Source: Janthinobacterium sp. 17J80-10 (GTDB taxonomy: Bacteria > Pseudomonadota > Gammaproteobacteria > Burkholderiales > Burkholderiaceae_D). Taken from it: DNA of 64,000 nucleotides. Shown one piece after another: positions 1 through 11,500 of this stretch. The translations under genes and the position numbers were made by a program. Numbering within the stretch: position 1 is the stretch's first letter; every line of letters starts with the position of its first letter. Location of the stretch: assembly GCF_004114795.1 (NCBI RefSeq), contig NZ_CP035311.1:3596001-3660000 (forward strand), in the 5' to 3' direction. The notes under the pieces are model-generated. The model made no database searches and had not been told where the DNA came from. It worked only from the letters and a program-made list of their open reading frames with translations.

Positions 1-3000
1 AATGACACCATTTCACTGACCGTCAACAATTCCACCGTGCTGGGCGGCACCGGCAATGACTCGATCAATGGCATGTATGCCGCCACCCTGACGGTGGACG
101 GCGGCGAAGGCGACGACTTCATCTATTCCGAGTACCAGTCCTGGGCAGCCAACTGGACCATTGCCGGCGGCCTGGGCAACGACACGATCCGGGTGGCCGG
201 CACTGGGCACGCGATCGACGGTGGCGCCGGCAACGACATCATCGACCTGGAGTTCTCCCAATACAATTACACCGGCACCGGCACCATCACCACCGGTGCT
301 GACAGCGATACGGTCAAACTATCCTTGCGCACGCTGGAAGCAAGCCACATCGCCCCGGTCATCACCGACTTCACCACCGGTATCGGCGGCGACAAGCTGG
401 ACCTGACCGCGGTGCTGGGGCGTCTTGCGCAGCTGGGCTATGACTACAGCAATCCCTTCACCAATGGCTGGATGCGCCTGACGGCTTCAGGCAGCAATAC
501 CCTCCTTGAAGTCGATACCAACGGCACGACCGGCGGTGAACAATGGATCACGCTCGTGATCCTGAATAATGTCACGCCTGGGCAAGTCGATCTATCGGCC
601 AATCTGATCCCGCCACTTGGCGGGGGTGGGGTCAGCATCATCGGCACATCTGGCAACGAAACCATTTCTGATACGCAGCCTATTGCAGGTGTGTACACAG
701 GCTTGGGAAATGATTCCGTGCAAGGCATGGCGGGCAACGATCTTATTGACGGTGGTAGCGGTGGTGCCGATAGCCTGCAAGGCGGCGACGGTAACGACAC
801 GTTATTTGGTTTTGGTGAAGACGATACGCTTGACGGCGGCCTGGGCAACGATGCGATTTATGGCGGCGCAGGCAATGACAGCATTCTGGGCGGCGCCGGC
901 GACGATCAGTCCGGCAATCTGACTTACAAGGGAACCAGTTACAACGGCGGCCTGTACGGCGAGGCCGGCAATGACACCATCGATGGCGGCGACGGGGCTG
1001 ACAATATCTATGGCGGCAGCGGCGACGATTCCCTGCTGGGCGGAACCGGCAACGATTACATGATCGGCGAAACAGGTTTCGACACCCTGCGCGGTGGCGA
1101 CGGTATCGATTACCTGTATGACGACGCGGACGGTGGCATGCTGTATGGCGATGCTGGCAATGACAACCTCACTGCCAGCGGCACCGTTGCCAGCTTGCTC
1201 GACGGGGGTGCCGACAATGACACCATTTCATTGACCGTCAACAATTCCACCGTGCTGGGCGGCACCGGCAATGACTCGATCAATGGCATGTATGCCGCCA
1301 CCCTGACGGTGGACGGCGGCGAAGGCGACGACTTCATCTATTCCGAGTACCAGTCCTGGGCAGCCAACTGGACCATTGCCGGCGGCCTGGGCAACGACAC
1401 GATCCGGGTGGCCGGCATTGGGCACGCGATCGACGGTGGCGCCGGCAATGACATCATCGATCTGGAGTTCTCCCAATACAATTACACCGGCACGGGCACC
1501 ATCACCACCGGTGCTGACAGCGATACGGTCAAACTGTCCTTGCGCACGCTGGAAGCAAACCACATCGCCCCGGTCATCACCGACTTCACCACCGGCGCAG
1601 GCGGCGACAAGCTGGACCTGACCGCGGTGCTGGGCCGCCTGGCGCAACTGGGCTATGACTACAGCAATCCCTTCACCAATGGCTGGATGCGCCTGACAGC
1701 TTCAGGCAGCAATACCCTCCTCGAAGTCGATAGCTCCGGTCCAGGCAATGGCGAACAATGGACCACGCTGGCGACGATGCAGAATACGTCACCGCAAGCA
1801 TTTACCAGTCAGAACTTTGTTGACGACATTTCCCCGACCGGGTTCGCAGTCGGGCAAAGTTTGTCGGGCAACACTGGGCCGGATACATTGGCAGGCGCTG
1901 ACGGCAACGACACACTCAGCGGTGCTGACAACAACGACTTGCTTGATGGCGGTTTCGGCGGCAATGATGCACTTAGCGGCGGCGACGGCAACGATACCCT
2001 GTTCGGCTTCACCGGTGATGACACGCTTGACGGCGGCTTGGGCAACGATGGCATTTTTGGCGGCGCCGGCAATGACAGTATTCTGGGCGGCGCCGGCGAC
2101 GATCAGTCCGGCAATCTGACTTACAAGGGAACCGGTTACAACGGCGGCCTGTACGGCCAAGCCGGCAATGACACCATCGATGGCGGCGACGGGGCTGACA
2201 ATATCTATGGCGGCAGCGGCGACGATTCCTTGTTGGGCGGAACCGGCAACGATTACATGATCGGCGAAACAGGTTTCGACACCCTGCGCGGTGGCGACGG
2301 TATCGATTACCTGTATGACGACGCGGACGGTGGCATGCTGTATGGCGATGCTGGCAATGACAACCTCACTGCCAGCGGCACCGTTGCCAGCTTGCTCGAC
2401 GGGGGTGCCGACAATGACACCATTTCATTGACCGTCAACAATTCCACCGTGCTGGGCGGCACCGGCAATGACTCGATCAATGGCATGTATGCCGCCACCC
2501 TGACGGTGGACGGCGGCGAAGGCGACGACTTCATCTATTCCGAGTACCAGTCCTGGGCAGCCAACTGGACCATTGCCGGCGGCCTGGGCAACGACACGAT
2601 CCGGGTGGCCGGCATTGGGCACGCGATCGACGGTGGCGCCGGCAATGACATCATCGATCTGGAGTTCTCCCAATACAATTACACCGGCACGGGCACCATC
2701 ACCACCGGTGCTGACAGCGATACGGTCAAACTGTCCTTGCGCACGCTGGAAGCAAACCACATCGCCCCGGTCATCACCGACTTCACCACCGGCGCAGGCG
2801 GCGACAAGCTGGACCTGACCGCGGTGCTGGGGCGTCTTGCGCAGCTGGGCTATGACTACAGCAATCCCTTCACCAATGGCTGGATGCGCCTGACGGCTTC
2901 AGGCAGCAATACCCTCCTTGAAGTCGATACCAACGGCACGGCCGGCGGTGAGCAATGGACCACGCTGGCCACATTCAACAGCACCACGCCAGCCAGCTTT

Positions 3001-4225
3001 ACCAAGGATAACTTCGTCTACAACATTGCCCCCACAGGCAACCTGACACCCACCACCTTCACCGGCACGCTCGCTTCCGAAAGTGCCGAGGGTTGGGATG
3101 GCGCCGACACCATGACCGGTGATGGCGGCAACGACTTGCTTGATGGCGGTTTCGGCGGCAATGATGCACTTGGCGGCGGCGACGGCAACGATACCCTGTT
3201 CGGCTTCACCGGCAATGACACGCTTGACGGCGGTCTGGGCAACGACGGTATTTATGGCGGTGCCGGCAATGACAGCATTCTGGGCGGCGCCGGTGACGAT
3301 CAGGGCAGCTATCTCGTCTACAAGGGAACCGCTTACAACGGCGGCCTGTACGGCGAGGCGGGCAATGACACCATCGATGGCGGCGACGGGGCTGACAATA
3401 TCTATGGCGGCAGCGGCGACGACTCCCTGCTGGGCGGCACCGGCAACGATTACATGATCGGCGAAACAGGTTTCGACACCCTGCGCGGTGGCGACGGTAC
3501 CGATTACCTGTATGACGACGCCGGCGGCGGTATGCTGTATGGCGATGCCGGCAATGACAACCTCACTGCCAGCGGCACCGTTGCCAGCTTGCTCGACGGT
3601 GGTGCCGACAATGACACCATTTCACTGACCGTCAACAATTCCACCGTGCTGGGCGGCACCGGCAATGACTCGATCAATGGCATGTATGCCGCCACCCTGA
3701 CGGTGGACGGCGGCGAAGGCGACGACTTCATCTATTCCGAGTACCAGTCCTGGGCAGCCAACTGGACCATTGCCGGCGGCCTGGGCAACGACACGATCCG
3801 GGTGGCCGGCACTGGGCACGCGATCGACGGTGGCGCCGGCAACGACATCATCGACCTGGAGTTCTCCCAATACAATTACACCGGCACCGGCACCATCACC
3901 ACCGGTGCTGACAGCGATACGGTCAAACTGTCCTTGCGCACGCTGGAAGCAAACCACATCGCCCCTGCCATCACCGACTTCACCACCGGCGCAGGCGGCG
4001 ACAAGCTGGACCTGAGCGGCGTCATCGACCGCCTGGTACAGTCAGGCATGGCTTCCGGCGCCGATCCGTTTGCCGCGGGATACCTGCGATTAACGGCTTC
4101 CGGCGTTAATACCATCTTGGAAGTGGACACTAACGGTGCAACTGGTGGCGCCAATTTCGTGGCGCTGGTTACCCTGCAAAACGTTGCTCCGGGCGCACTT
4201 GGCTCTGTTAATTTCGTGCAGGCCG
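1..4225 (+). repeat. Four tandem ~1.2 kb repeats inside the first RTX gene
   Basis: The core unit begins at 739, 1936 and 3133 (exactly 1,197 bp apart) with codons for DL(L/I)DGG. A truncated copy fills 1 to about 600. Each core ends near 1795, 2990 and 4225, and less conserved linkers of about 140 bp separate the cores. Each unit carries [18 protein letters not shown] and, near its end, ITDFTTG.GGDKLDL followed by [10 protein letters not shown] (variant [11 protein letters not shown] in the last copy). DNA identity is very high, and polymorphisms are shared between different pairs of copies. Confidence 0.95.
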
Positions 4226-7200
4226 TGACACCGGTCGTCAGCAGCAACACGGCAGCTCCGCTGGCACAGGCGCCGAGCATCGTTACGCTTAATGAGGATG
4301 CCACTGCCATTAGTCTGGGTATCACGGCGCCGACAGACCCGGACGGAGGTACACCGGTCATCACGATTGAAAATTTGCCCGGATCTGGCACCATCAAGCT
4401 GGCAAACGGTACTGCCGTCACCAACGGCCAGGTCCTGACAGCTGCCGAACTCACAGGCTTGACATATACGCCCTCGGCCAATTACAACGGTACCGCTGAT
4501 ACTTTCCGATACTCGGTAACCGATGATGAAGGCAGTATCGTCAAGAGCAACGTCGCCTTTACCGTACTGCCGGTCAACGATACACCGACAATTTCGATCA
4601 GCAACCGGACTTATCTCGACGACGGCAGCACATTGTTCAGCATCGATCTGGACGACTATGCCTATGACGTGGAATCGGACAGTGCACTCAACTTTGTGGT
4701 GACCGCCGACGGCGGTGCATTGCCTTCCTGGCTTGCCTACGATTCAACAACACATGTTCTATCCGGAGCTGCACCGGTCGGCACCTCGTCAGCATTGACC
4801 ATCGGCGTCACGGTATCCGATCCATCCAACCTGTCGGCCGCCGGCAGTTTTACCCTGAGTCCTGGCGGTACTGGCAAATATGGCAGCAATGGGGCCGATA
4901 CCTTGGTCGGCACTTCCGGCGACGACTATATTGCCGGTTACGATGGCGACGACGTGCTGCGCGGCTTGTTGGGCAGCGACTATCTTGACGGCGGCAACGG
5001 CAACGATACGGCCAGTTATTCATCCAGCGCTGCTGCGGTAAATGTCAGTCTTGCAATCACGATAGGCCAGAACACGCTTGGCGCTGGCACAGATACTCTG
5101 CTAAATATCGAGAACCTGGTTGGCGGATCGGGCAACGACACGCTGACAGGCAACGACGGCAACAATCGCCTTGATGGCGGCGACGGCAACGACACCCTAA
5201 GCGGCGGCGCAGGGGGCGATACGCTCGATGGCGGCGCGGGTATCGACCTGGCCGACTACGGCGCCTTGTTGACCACAGTAACGGTTGACCTGTCGACTGG
5301 CCTGGCCAGCAATGACGGCACAGGTGCCTCCGATACTTTGATCAACATCGAAAATATCACTGGCGGCTCAGGTAACGACCTGCTGACCGGCAGCGTCGGC
5401 GACAACCGGATCGACGGAGGCGATGGCAGCGACAGCATTGACGGCGGCGCCGGCAACGACAGCCTGTTGGGTGGTGCCGGGGCAGACACCCTGAGCGGTA
5501 GTGCAGGCATCGATACACTAGATGGCGGCGCGGGCATCGACCTGGCGGACTACGGCGCAGTGACGACGGCAGTAACGGTTAACTTGTTGGCTGGCCTGGC
5601 CAGCAATGATGGCTCGGGCGCCGTGGACACCCTGCTCAGCATCGAGAATATCGCCGGCGGGTCGGGTAACGATGTACTGACCGGTGATGGACTGGATAAC
5701 CAGATTGATGGCGGCGCAGGCAACGACATCCTCGTCGGCGGCAATGGCAACGATACCCTGCTGGGCGGACAGGGCGTCGACACAGCCAGTTATGCCACAA
5801 GTAGTACTGCCGTGAACGTTAGCCTCGCCATTGCCATTGCCCAAAATACGATCGGCGCGGGGACAGACACTCTCGTTGGCATTGAAAATCTGACGGGCAG
5901 CGCCGGCAACGACAGATTGACAGGCAATGGCAGTGACAATGTCCTCACCGGTGGTGACGGCAATGACACCCTGGTAGGCGGCAATGGCGCTGATGCGCTG
6001 GATGGCGGTGCCGGCGTGGACGTGGCCGACTACAGCGCGGCCACTGCCGCAGTCACGGCCAATCTGGCCACCGGCACTGCCACCAACGATGGCACTGGCG
6101 CGGCAGACACCCTCACCGGCATCGAGAACATCATCGGCGGCACGGCCAATGACGTGCTCACGGGCGATGCCCTGGCCAACCGCCTCGAAGGCCGCAACGG
6201 CAACGACAACCTCGTCGGCGGCGACGGCAGCGATACCCTGGTGGGCGGCGCCGGCTTTGACACCCTCAACGGCGGCCTCGGCACCGACTTTGCCGATTAC
6301 ACGGCCCTGGCCGTGGCCGTCAACGTCAACCTCGCCACCGGCATTGCTTCTGCCGATGGCTCGGGCGCAACCGACACCCTGATCGGCATCGACAATATCC
6401 TGGGCGGCACCGGCAACGATACCCTCACGGGCGACGCCGCTGGCAACCGCCTCGAAGGCCGCAATGGCAATGATTCGCTGGTCGGCGGCGCCGGCAATGA
6501 CACCTTCCTGGGTGGCGCTGGCGCTGACACCATGGATGGCGGCATCGGCACCGACTTCCTCGACTACAGCACGGCTACCGGAGCTGTCACCGTGAATCTT
6601 GCCACCGGCACCACCAGCAACGATGGCACCGGCGCCATCGATACCTTCACCGGCATGGAATACCTCATCGGCGGCTCGGCGGGCGATAGCCTGACGGGCG
6701 ATGCGGCCAACAACCGCATCGAGGGCCGCAACGGCAACGATTCCCTCGTCGGGGCTGACGGCAGCGACACGCTCACGGGCGATGCCGGCAACGATACCCT
6801 CGATGGCGGCAATGCCGCCGATACCCTGATCGGTGGCGCAGGCGCGGATGTCATGGATGGCGGCGCCGGCATCGATGTGCTCGATTACCGCCTGCAGACC
6901 GGCGGCGTCAATGCCAACCTCTTGACCGGCACAGCGAGTAATGATGGCAGCGGCAGCATCGATACCCTGGCCAACTTCGAGAACATGATTGGCGGTACCG
7001 GCTCAGACACCCTGACGGGCGACGCCGGCAACAACCGCATCGAAGGCTTGTCGGGCAATGACAATATCGATGGCGGCGATGGCGCCGACACCCTGATCGG
7101 CGGCCTGGGAGCAGACACCATCAATGGCGGCAATGGCGTGGACATGCTCGACTACACCTCGACCGGCACATCGGTCACGGTCAACCTGCTGGCCGGCACG

Positions 7201-7947
7201 GCGTCCGATGGTTCCGGCACCGATACGGTCCTGAATGTGGAAAACATCAATGGCGGCTCGGGTGCGGATACCCTCATCGGTGACGCCGGCAACAATCGCA
7301 TCGATGGCAGCTTTGGCAGCGACAGCCTGTTTGGTGGCGATGGCAACGATACCCTCATCGGCGGCACCGGCTTTGATACCTTGAATGGCGGCAATGGCAT
7401 CGACCTGGTCGATTACACCGCAATGACGGGTGCCGTCACGGTAAACCTGGGTACTGGTATGGCTTCCGACAGCACGGGCGGCACCGATACCCTGCTCAAC
7501 GTGGAATATGTCAATGGCGGTGCAGCCGGCGACACCCTCATTGGCAATGCGGCCAACAACCGCATCGAGGGTCGCAATGGCAATGACACCATCACCGGGG
7601 CTGCGGGCAGTGACACGCTCATTGGCGGCGCCGGCAATGACGTCTTCCGCTTCGTCACCACGGCGGACGGCAGCGATACCCTCTCCGACTTCACCTCGGG
7701 CACGGATACGATCGCCGTCGTGGCGGGCAACTTCGGCCTGACGGCCGGGGCGGCCGTCACGCTCCTGTCGGGCGCCAGCACGCCCACGGTGTCGGGCACG
7801 GGGGCGCAGTTCCTGTACAACACCACGTCGGGCGCCTTGTTCTTTGACCGCGATGGCACGGGCAGCACTTATGCGGCTACCCAGATCGCCACCCTGGCCG
7901 GATCCAAGACCCTTGTCGCAGCCGACATCCAGGTCGTGGCCAGTTAG
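1..7947 (+). CDS. Giant RTX repeat protein, type I secretion substrate (5' partial)
   Basis: The frame is open from base 1 and its first codons read as part of an internal repeat, so the true start lies upstream; the GTG at 37 is only an internal codon. At least 2,648 residues are visible. In order: nearly identical units of about 400 residues (1-4225); a cadherin/VCBS-like segment with the motif [14 protein letters not shown] (about 4270-4590); a second Ig-like segment (about 4590-4870); long arrays of GGxGxDxLx calcium-binding nonapeptides, interrupted by spacers of the type DY..A..AVTVNL.TG; and a terminal segment [17 protein letters not shown] followed by a hydrophobic tail ending VVAS. 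RTX arrays bind Ca outside the cell and fold after export by a type I system, which is encoded downstream. It is probably a surface or matrix adhesin-like protein. No enzymatic domain was seen. Adhesin is inference; RTX is certain. Confidence 0.93.
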   Translation, partial: NDTISLTVNNSTVLGGTGNDSINGMYAATLTVDGGEGDDFIYSEYQSWAANWTIAGGLGNDTIRVAGTGHAIDGGAGNDIIDLEFSQYNYTGTGTITTGADSDTVKLSLRTLEASHIAPVITDFTTGIGGDKLDLTAVLGRLAQLGYDYSNPFTNGWMRLTASGSNTLLEVDTNGTTGGEQWITLVILNNVTPGQVDLSANLIPPLGGGGVSIIGTSGNETISDTQPIAGVYTGLGNDSVQGMAGNDLIDGGSGGADSLQGGDGNDTLFGFGEDDTLDGGLGNDAIYGGAGNDSILGGAGDDQSGNLTYKGTSYNGGLYGEAGNDTIDGGDGADNIYGGSGDDSLLGGTGNDYMIGETGFDTLRGGDGIDYLYDDADGGMLYGDAGNDNLTASGTVASLLDGGADNDTISLTVNNSTVLGGTGNDSINGMYAATLTVDGGEGDDFIYSEYQSWAANWTIAGGLGNDTIRVAGIGHAIDGGAGNDIIDLEFSQYNYTGTGTITTGADSDTVKLSLRTLEANHIAPVITDFTTGAGGDKLDLTAVLGRLAQLGYDYSNPFTNGWMRLTASGSNTLLEVDSSGPGNGEQWTTLATMQNTSPQAFTSQNFVDDISPTGFAVGQSLSGNTGPDTLAGADGNDTLSGADNNDLLDGGFGGNDALSGGDGNDTLFGFTGDDTLDGGLGNDGIFGGAGNDSILGGAGDDQSGNLTYKGTGYNGGLYGQAGNDTIDGGDGADNIYGGSGDDSLLGGTGNDYMIGETGFDTLRGGDGIDYLYDDADGGMLYGDAGNDNLTASGTVASLLDGGADNDTISLTVNNSTVLGGTGNDSINGMYAATLTVDGGEGDDFIYSEYQSWAANWTIAGGLGNDTIRVAGIGHAIDGGAGNDIIDLEFSQYNYTGTGTITTGADSDTVKLSLRTLEANHIAPVITDFTTGAGGDKLDLTAVLGRLAQLGYDYSNPFTNGWMRLTASGSNTLLEVDTNGTAGGEQWTTLATFNSTTPASFTKDNFVYNIAPTGNLTPTTFTGTLASESAEGWDGADTMTGDGGNDLLDGGFGGNDALGGGDGNDTLFGFTGNDTLDGGLGNDGIYGGAGNDSILGGAGDDQGSYLVYKGTAYNGGLYGEAGNDTIDGGDGADNIYGGSGDDSLLGGTGNDYMIGETGFDTLRGGDGTDYLYDDAGGGMLYGDAGNDNLTASGTVASLLDGGADNDTISLTVNNSTVLGGTGNDSINGMYAATLTVDGGEGDDFIYSEYQSWAANWTIAGGLGNDTIRVAGTGHAIDGGAGNDIIDLEFSQYNYTGTGTITTGADSDTVKLSLRTLEANHIAPAITDFTTGAGGDKLDLSGVIDRLVQSGMASGADPFAAGYLRLTASGVNTILEVDTNGATGGANFVALVTLQNVAPGALGSVNFVQAVTPVVSSNTAAPLAQAPSIVTLNEDATAISLGITAPTDPDGGTPVITIENLPGSGTIKLANGTAVTNGQVLTAAELTGLTYTPSANYNGTADTFRYSVTDDEGSIVKSNVAFTVLPVNDTPTISISNRTYLDDGSTLFSIDLDDYAYDVESDSALNFVVTADGGALPSWLAYDSTTHVLSGAAPVGTSSALTIGVTVSDPSNLSAAGSFTLSPGGTGKYGSNGADTLVGTSGDDYIAGYDGDDVLRGLLGSDYLDGGNGNDTASYSSSAAAVNVSLAITIGQNTLGAGTDTLLNIENLVGGSGNDTLTGNDGNNRLDGGDGNDTLSGGAGGDTLDGGAGIDLADYGALLTTVTVDLSTGLASNDGTGASDTLINIENITGGSGNDLLTGSVGDNRIDGGDGSDSIDGGAGNDSLLGGAGADTLSGSAGIDTLDGGAGIDLADYGAVTTAVTVNLLAGLASNDGSGAVDTLLSIENIAGGSGNDVLTGDGLDNQIDGGAGNDILVGGNGNDTLLGGQGVDTASYATSSTAVNVSLAIAIAQNTIGAGTDTLVGIENLTGSAGNDRLTGNGSDNVLTGGDGNDTLVGGNGADALDGGAGVDVADYSAATAAVTANLATGTATNDGTGAADTLTGIENIIGGTANDVLTGDALANRLEGRNGNDNLVGGDGSDTLVGGAGFDTLNGGLGTDFADYTALAVAVNVNLATGIASADGSGATDTLIGIDNILGGTGNDTLTGDAAGNRLEGRNGNDSLVGGAGNDTFLGGAGADTMDGGIGTDFLDYSTATGAVTVNLATGTTSNDGTGAIDTFTGMEYLIGGSAGDSLTGDAANNRIEGRNGNDSLVGADGSDTLTGDAGNDTLDGGNAADTLIGGAGADVMDGGAGIDVLDYRLQTGGVNANLLTGTASNDGSGSIDTLANFENMIGGTGSDTLTGDAGNNRIEGLSGNDNIDGGDGADTLIGGLGADTINGGNGVDMLDYTSTGTSVTVNLLAGTASDGSGTDTVLNVENINGGSGADTLIGDAGNNRIDGSFGSDSLFGGDGNDTLIGGTGFDTLNGGNGIDLVDYTAMTGAVTVNLGTGMASDSTGGTDTLLNVEYVNGGAAGDTLIGNAANNRIEGRNGNDTITGAAGSDTLIGGAGNDVFRFVTTADGSDTLSDFTSGTDTIAVVAGNFGLTAGAAVTLLSGASTPTVSGTGAQFLYNTTSGALFFDRDGTGSTYAATQIATLAGSKTLVAADIQVVAS
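6130..7947 (+). repeat. Shared RTX 3' block, copy 1 of 3
   Basis: This is the 3' end of the first RTX gene. It aligns with the ends of the other two RTX genes at constant offsets of +8,093 and +12,076 from about 6158 to the stop codon, so there is no net insertion or deletion over about 1.8 kb. Differences are scattered base changes, many of them synonymous. Confidence 0.93.
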
Positions 7948-7972
7948 TTACCAATACATCGTAGTGTCCTCG

Positions 7973-8005
7973 ATACGGCTGAAGCATGCTTCAGCCGTAT
8001 TTTTT
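7973..8005 (+). terminator. Rho-independent terminator after first RTX gene
   Basis: A perfect 28-bp palindrome (7973-8000, arms ATACGGCTGAAGCA and its complement) is followed directly by a run of T. It lies 26 bp after the TAG stop, so it should end the first RTX transcript. Confidence 0.88.
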
Positions 8006-8120
8006 ACGCCACCTTCTCATCTTTATTGGTGGCAACTCTCATTGCAATAACATGCCTTGCGGCGAAAAACCCGTCTTTACAACCTTAACTAAAATTAACA
8101 ACTAAAAGTTGGCGTTTTCA

Positions 8121-8147
8121 TTGACCACACGAAACCGTTGCTATAAT
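8121..8147 (+). promoter_or_regulatory. Sigma-70 promoter with extended -10, upstream of small ORF and RTX protease
   Basis: TGCTATAAT at 8139-8147 is a perfect extended -10 element. TTGACC at 8121-8126 fits a -35 element, although the 15-bp spacer is short; an extended -10 tolerates this. Transcription would start near 8154, about 75 nt before the small ORF. The surrounding 7948-8227 interval is AT-rich and otherwise holds only the terminator. Confidence 0.65.
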
Positions 8148-8227
8148 TACAAACCCCAAGTTGGGTAATTTCATGACAGCAACCCATTAAACACTTTGTT
8201 CAAAAAACCAAAAGAGAGAGTCGCACC

Positions 8228-8470
8228 ATGCAAGATTATTTTTCGGATTTGATTGGCAACGTCACCGTGACCGGTCCCGTCGTGCGCATTGATTTCGTCA
8301 AACTATCCCCGGCTAGCAACAAGGATCAACAAAAAATGGAGTTTTCCCATCGGGTGGTCATGCCGATTGAAGGTTTTCTCCGTTCGTTGCAGTTACAGGA
8401 AGAAGTCCGAAACAAGCTCATCGCTGACGGCGTCGTAACGCGAAAAGCTGATGCGCCAACCGCGCAATAA
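8228..8470 (+). CDS. Small 80-residue protein of unknown function preceding the RTX protease
   Basis: I do not recognise this protein. It starts ATG after a purine-rich AGAGAGAG ribosome-binding stretch. The N-terminal half looks like beta strands (NVTVTGPVVRIDFVKL). The second half, VVMPIEGFLRSLQLQEEVRN, looks like a strand followed by an amphipathic helix. There is no signal peptide, membrane segment or cysteine. This layout loosely resembles small DUF3467-like proteins, but that is a weak impression. It sits 91 bp before the metalloprotease gene with no terminator between, so the two are probably co-transcribed. A chaperone, inhibitor or regulator role for the secreted protein is possible but unproven. 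Confidence 0.75.
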   Translation: MQDYFSDLIGNVTVTGPVVRIDFVKLSPASNKDQQKMEFSHRVVMPIEGFLRSLQLQEEVRNKLIADGVVTRKADAPTAQ

Positions 8471-8561
8471 CATCATTAAAACGTCAGAAATAATGGTCTT
8501 GCGATCGCCTGCAAGCCCAAATTAAAGAACAAGAAAATGCTCACCGTCTAAGGAGACGCTC

Positions 8562-11500
8562 ATGCCGCCCATTACCGAAACTGAATTGAATGACAGCCTT
8601 GCTTCGGCGAACTCGATTTCATCTGCAACGCTGGTCAATGGGCGGGTATCTACAGAAACCGATGTAGACTGGTATCGACTTACAGTAGATGCTCCAGGCG
8701 CACTCAACCTGACATTCGATGCAGCGAGCAACAGCGCATACTATGCCTATTTCAAGGTAGCGATTACCAATGCAAGTGGCGCCGTATTGAGCCAGATGAC
8801 TACCGGCGAAGATTTTTCGGTTGGTTTGAATATCGCTGCCGCCGGCACATATTACATATCCGTTGGGGCCGCCTGGGCATACAACTACTCTACTGACGTA
8901 TACAGCTTTAGCGTCAACAGCACCGCAACAAATCCAGACTACGAAACCGAATCAAACAATTCGCGCGCCACCGCCAATTCCGTTTCATCGGGGAGTACTG
9001 TCACGGGACAACTTGCGACTGCCAGCGACACGGACTATTACGCAATTTCAGTGGGCGCGTCTGGTGTATTGAATGTAAATTTTGATGCACCCGCCACATA
9101 CGATTTCAATATCGGCGTGTATGACAGCGCCGGAAATTTGCTTGCGCAACGGCGCACAGGCAGCGATGTCACTTTCAATGTCGGCACTGCAGCGAGCGGA
9201 ACATATTACGTTTCCTTGTCCGCGGCGGACACTTACCAGGTTCCGACAAATCCGTACTCGCTGACATTGACATCGACGGCAGGTGGCTCGGCAGCTTATG
9301 AATCGGAAGAAAACAATACACAGGATACTGCAGACTCCCTCACGCAAGCCGCCCCGATTTCAGGCCAACTGCACTCCTCGTCGGATGTCGACTGGTACGC
9401 ACTTGCAATCTCCGCACCCGGCAGCGTCAATATTACTTTCGATTCCCCCAGCGACAGCCCCTATTACGCTTACTTCACCGTCACTGTGACCGACGCGAAC
9501 GGCAATATCCTGGCAGGGCAACACACTGGAAGTGACTTCTCCTTTAATTTTGGCGTTGCCGAGGCGGGCACCTATTACGTCGCCGTGTCCTCCGATTATT
9601 TCCAGGTCGACAGCAACGCCTACACCCTGACCATGGCGGCGGCGGCCGGCGGACAGGCCGCATATGAAAGTGAATTGAACAATAGCCGGGAAACCGCTGA
9701 CCAGGTACAACAAGGTTCGCCCATCTCCGGTCAACTTTCATCGGAAGCGGACACGGACTGGTTTGCATTATCGGTCGCCGCCCCGGGCGTGCTTCAACTG
9801 ACATTCGATTCGCCGGTCAGCAGCCCGTACTATGACTATTTCCGGGTCACGGTGACAGACAATGCAGGGAATCTACTGGCAAGCCAGATCACCGGACAGG
9901 ATTTTTCATTCAACGTCGGCGTCTATGCGCCTGGAACTTACTATGCAGCAGTAACTTACACAGGGTCCAATCTCGACAGCAATCCCTACGCCTTAACCAT
10001 GGCTGCGACGGTCGGCGGCCAGGCTGCATATGAAAACGAAGCAAACAATTCCCTCGCGAGTGCGACTTCGCTTACGCTAAGCGCCCCCGTTGCCGGGCAA
10101 TTGTCATCCCAGTCAGATGTCGACTGGTATGCGATATCCGTGGACGGCTCCACAGGATTAAATATCGTATTTGACTCTCCTGCCATTTCTGCATATGACT
10201 ATTTTAGAATTTCAATAGCAGATTCCAGTGGCATCATCGTCGCCTCCTATAAGGCCGATCCCGATCTTTCTGCCTATATCGGACTTAATGCAGCTGGTAC
10301 ATACTATGTTTCGGTCGGCCTTAACTATATGGCCTATGACGAAAATTTTTACAGCCTGACCGCCAGCACGACAGCCATCGACCCGACATTTGAAAGGGAA
10401 ATGAATGGCACGCGCGACAGTGCCAATGCCGTGGTACTGGGGCAAAGTATTTCAGGTCAGGTAGGATCGAATGCAGACCTGGATTATTTTTCAGTAACGG
10501 TTTCTGTGCCTGGTGTGCTTCATGTCGGTTTCGATGCACCGGAATATTCGAGCGGTGATTACGGCGCATTCAGGCTCTCGGTATTTGATCAGGGCGGGAC
10601 GCTCCTCGCCACGCGTACAACGTCCACTGACATGGTGTTCGATCTCGGCGCGCACGCAGCGGGCACCTATTATGTTTCGGTCGACATGCTGCAGTCAGTT
10701 TACGGCATCAACAGCAGTCCATATGACCTGACATTGTCTGCAACCGCCGGTGGCCAGGCGGCATATGAAGGCGAAGGCAACAACACGCAACAATCTGCCG
10801 ATCTCGTGACTTCAGGTGCGACTGTCGAAGGCCAGATCGCTGTTAGCGGTGATATCGATTACTTTATGCTGGAAGTCGACACGGCTGGCGTGATCAACAT
10901 CGACTTCGACGCACCAGCGCACATTTCAGGCTGGTTCAGGGTCTCGGTATATGACGAATCCGGGACTTTGCTCGCAGGCACAGAATCCACACAAGACATG
11001 TCCTTCAATGTAGGCGCCCACTCCCCAGGCACTTACTATGTTTCAATCGGCATGAAGGAGTCAGGCTGGACAAATGAACAACCCTATCATGTGACAATGA
11101 CGGCAACTGCAGGCGGCCAATCCGCCTACGAGGGGGAATCCAACGACACAGTGGGCAACGCCGACCAGATTGCTTTTGGCGTTGCAGTTAACGGGCAGTT
11201 ATCAGTTATTACCGATGTTGACTATTTTGCGGTGTCGGTCGATGGGCCAGACAGCCTGCTCGACATTGTATGGGATGACCCGGACGACACCACCACTCTC
11301 CAAGATTTCACAATCTCTGTCCGTGATTCCACAAATGCCCTGCTCGCACAATGGAGCGGCGACGTGGATGGCTCATACCAGTTCGCTGCAAGTACTGGCG
11401 AATATTTTGTGACCATTGCAGCAACAGGCTACTATTACAACCCGGATTTCTACAACATCACGGTAAACAAATCGTCCACTGGATGGGGTGACGATTTTGG

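Noticed and set aside
1-4225. CRISPR-like or satellite repeat array
   Set aside because: The repeats are long, in frame and encode protein, with no short spacers.
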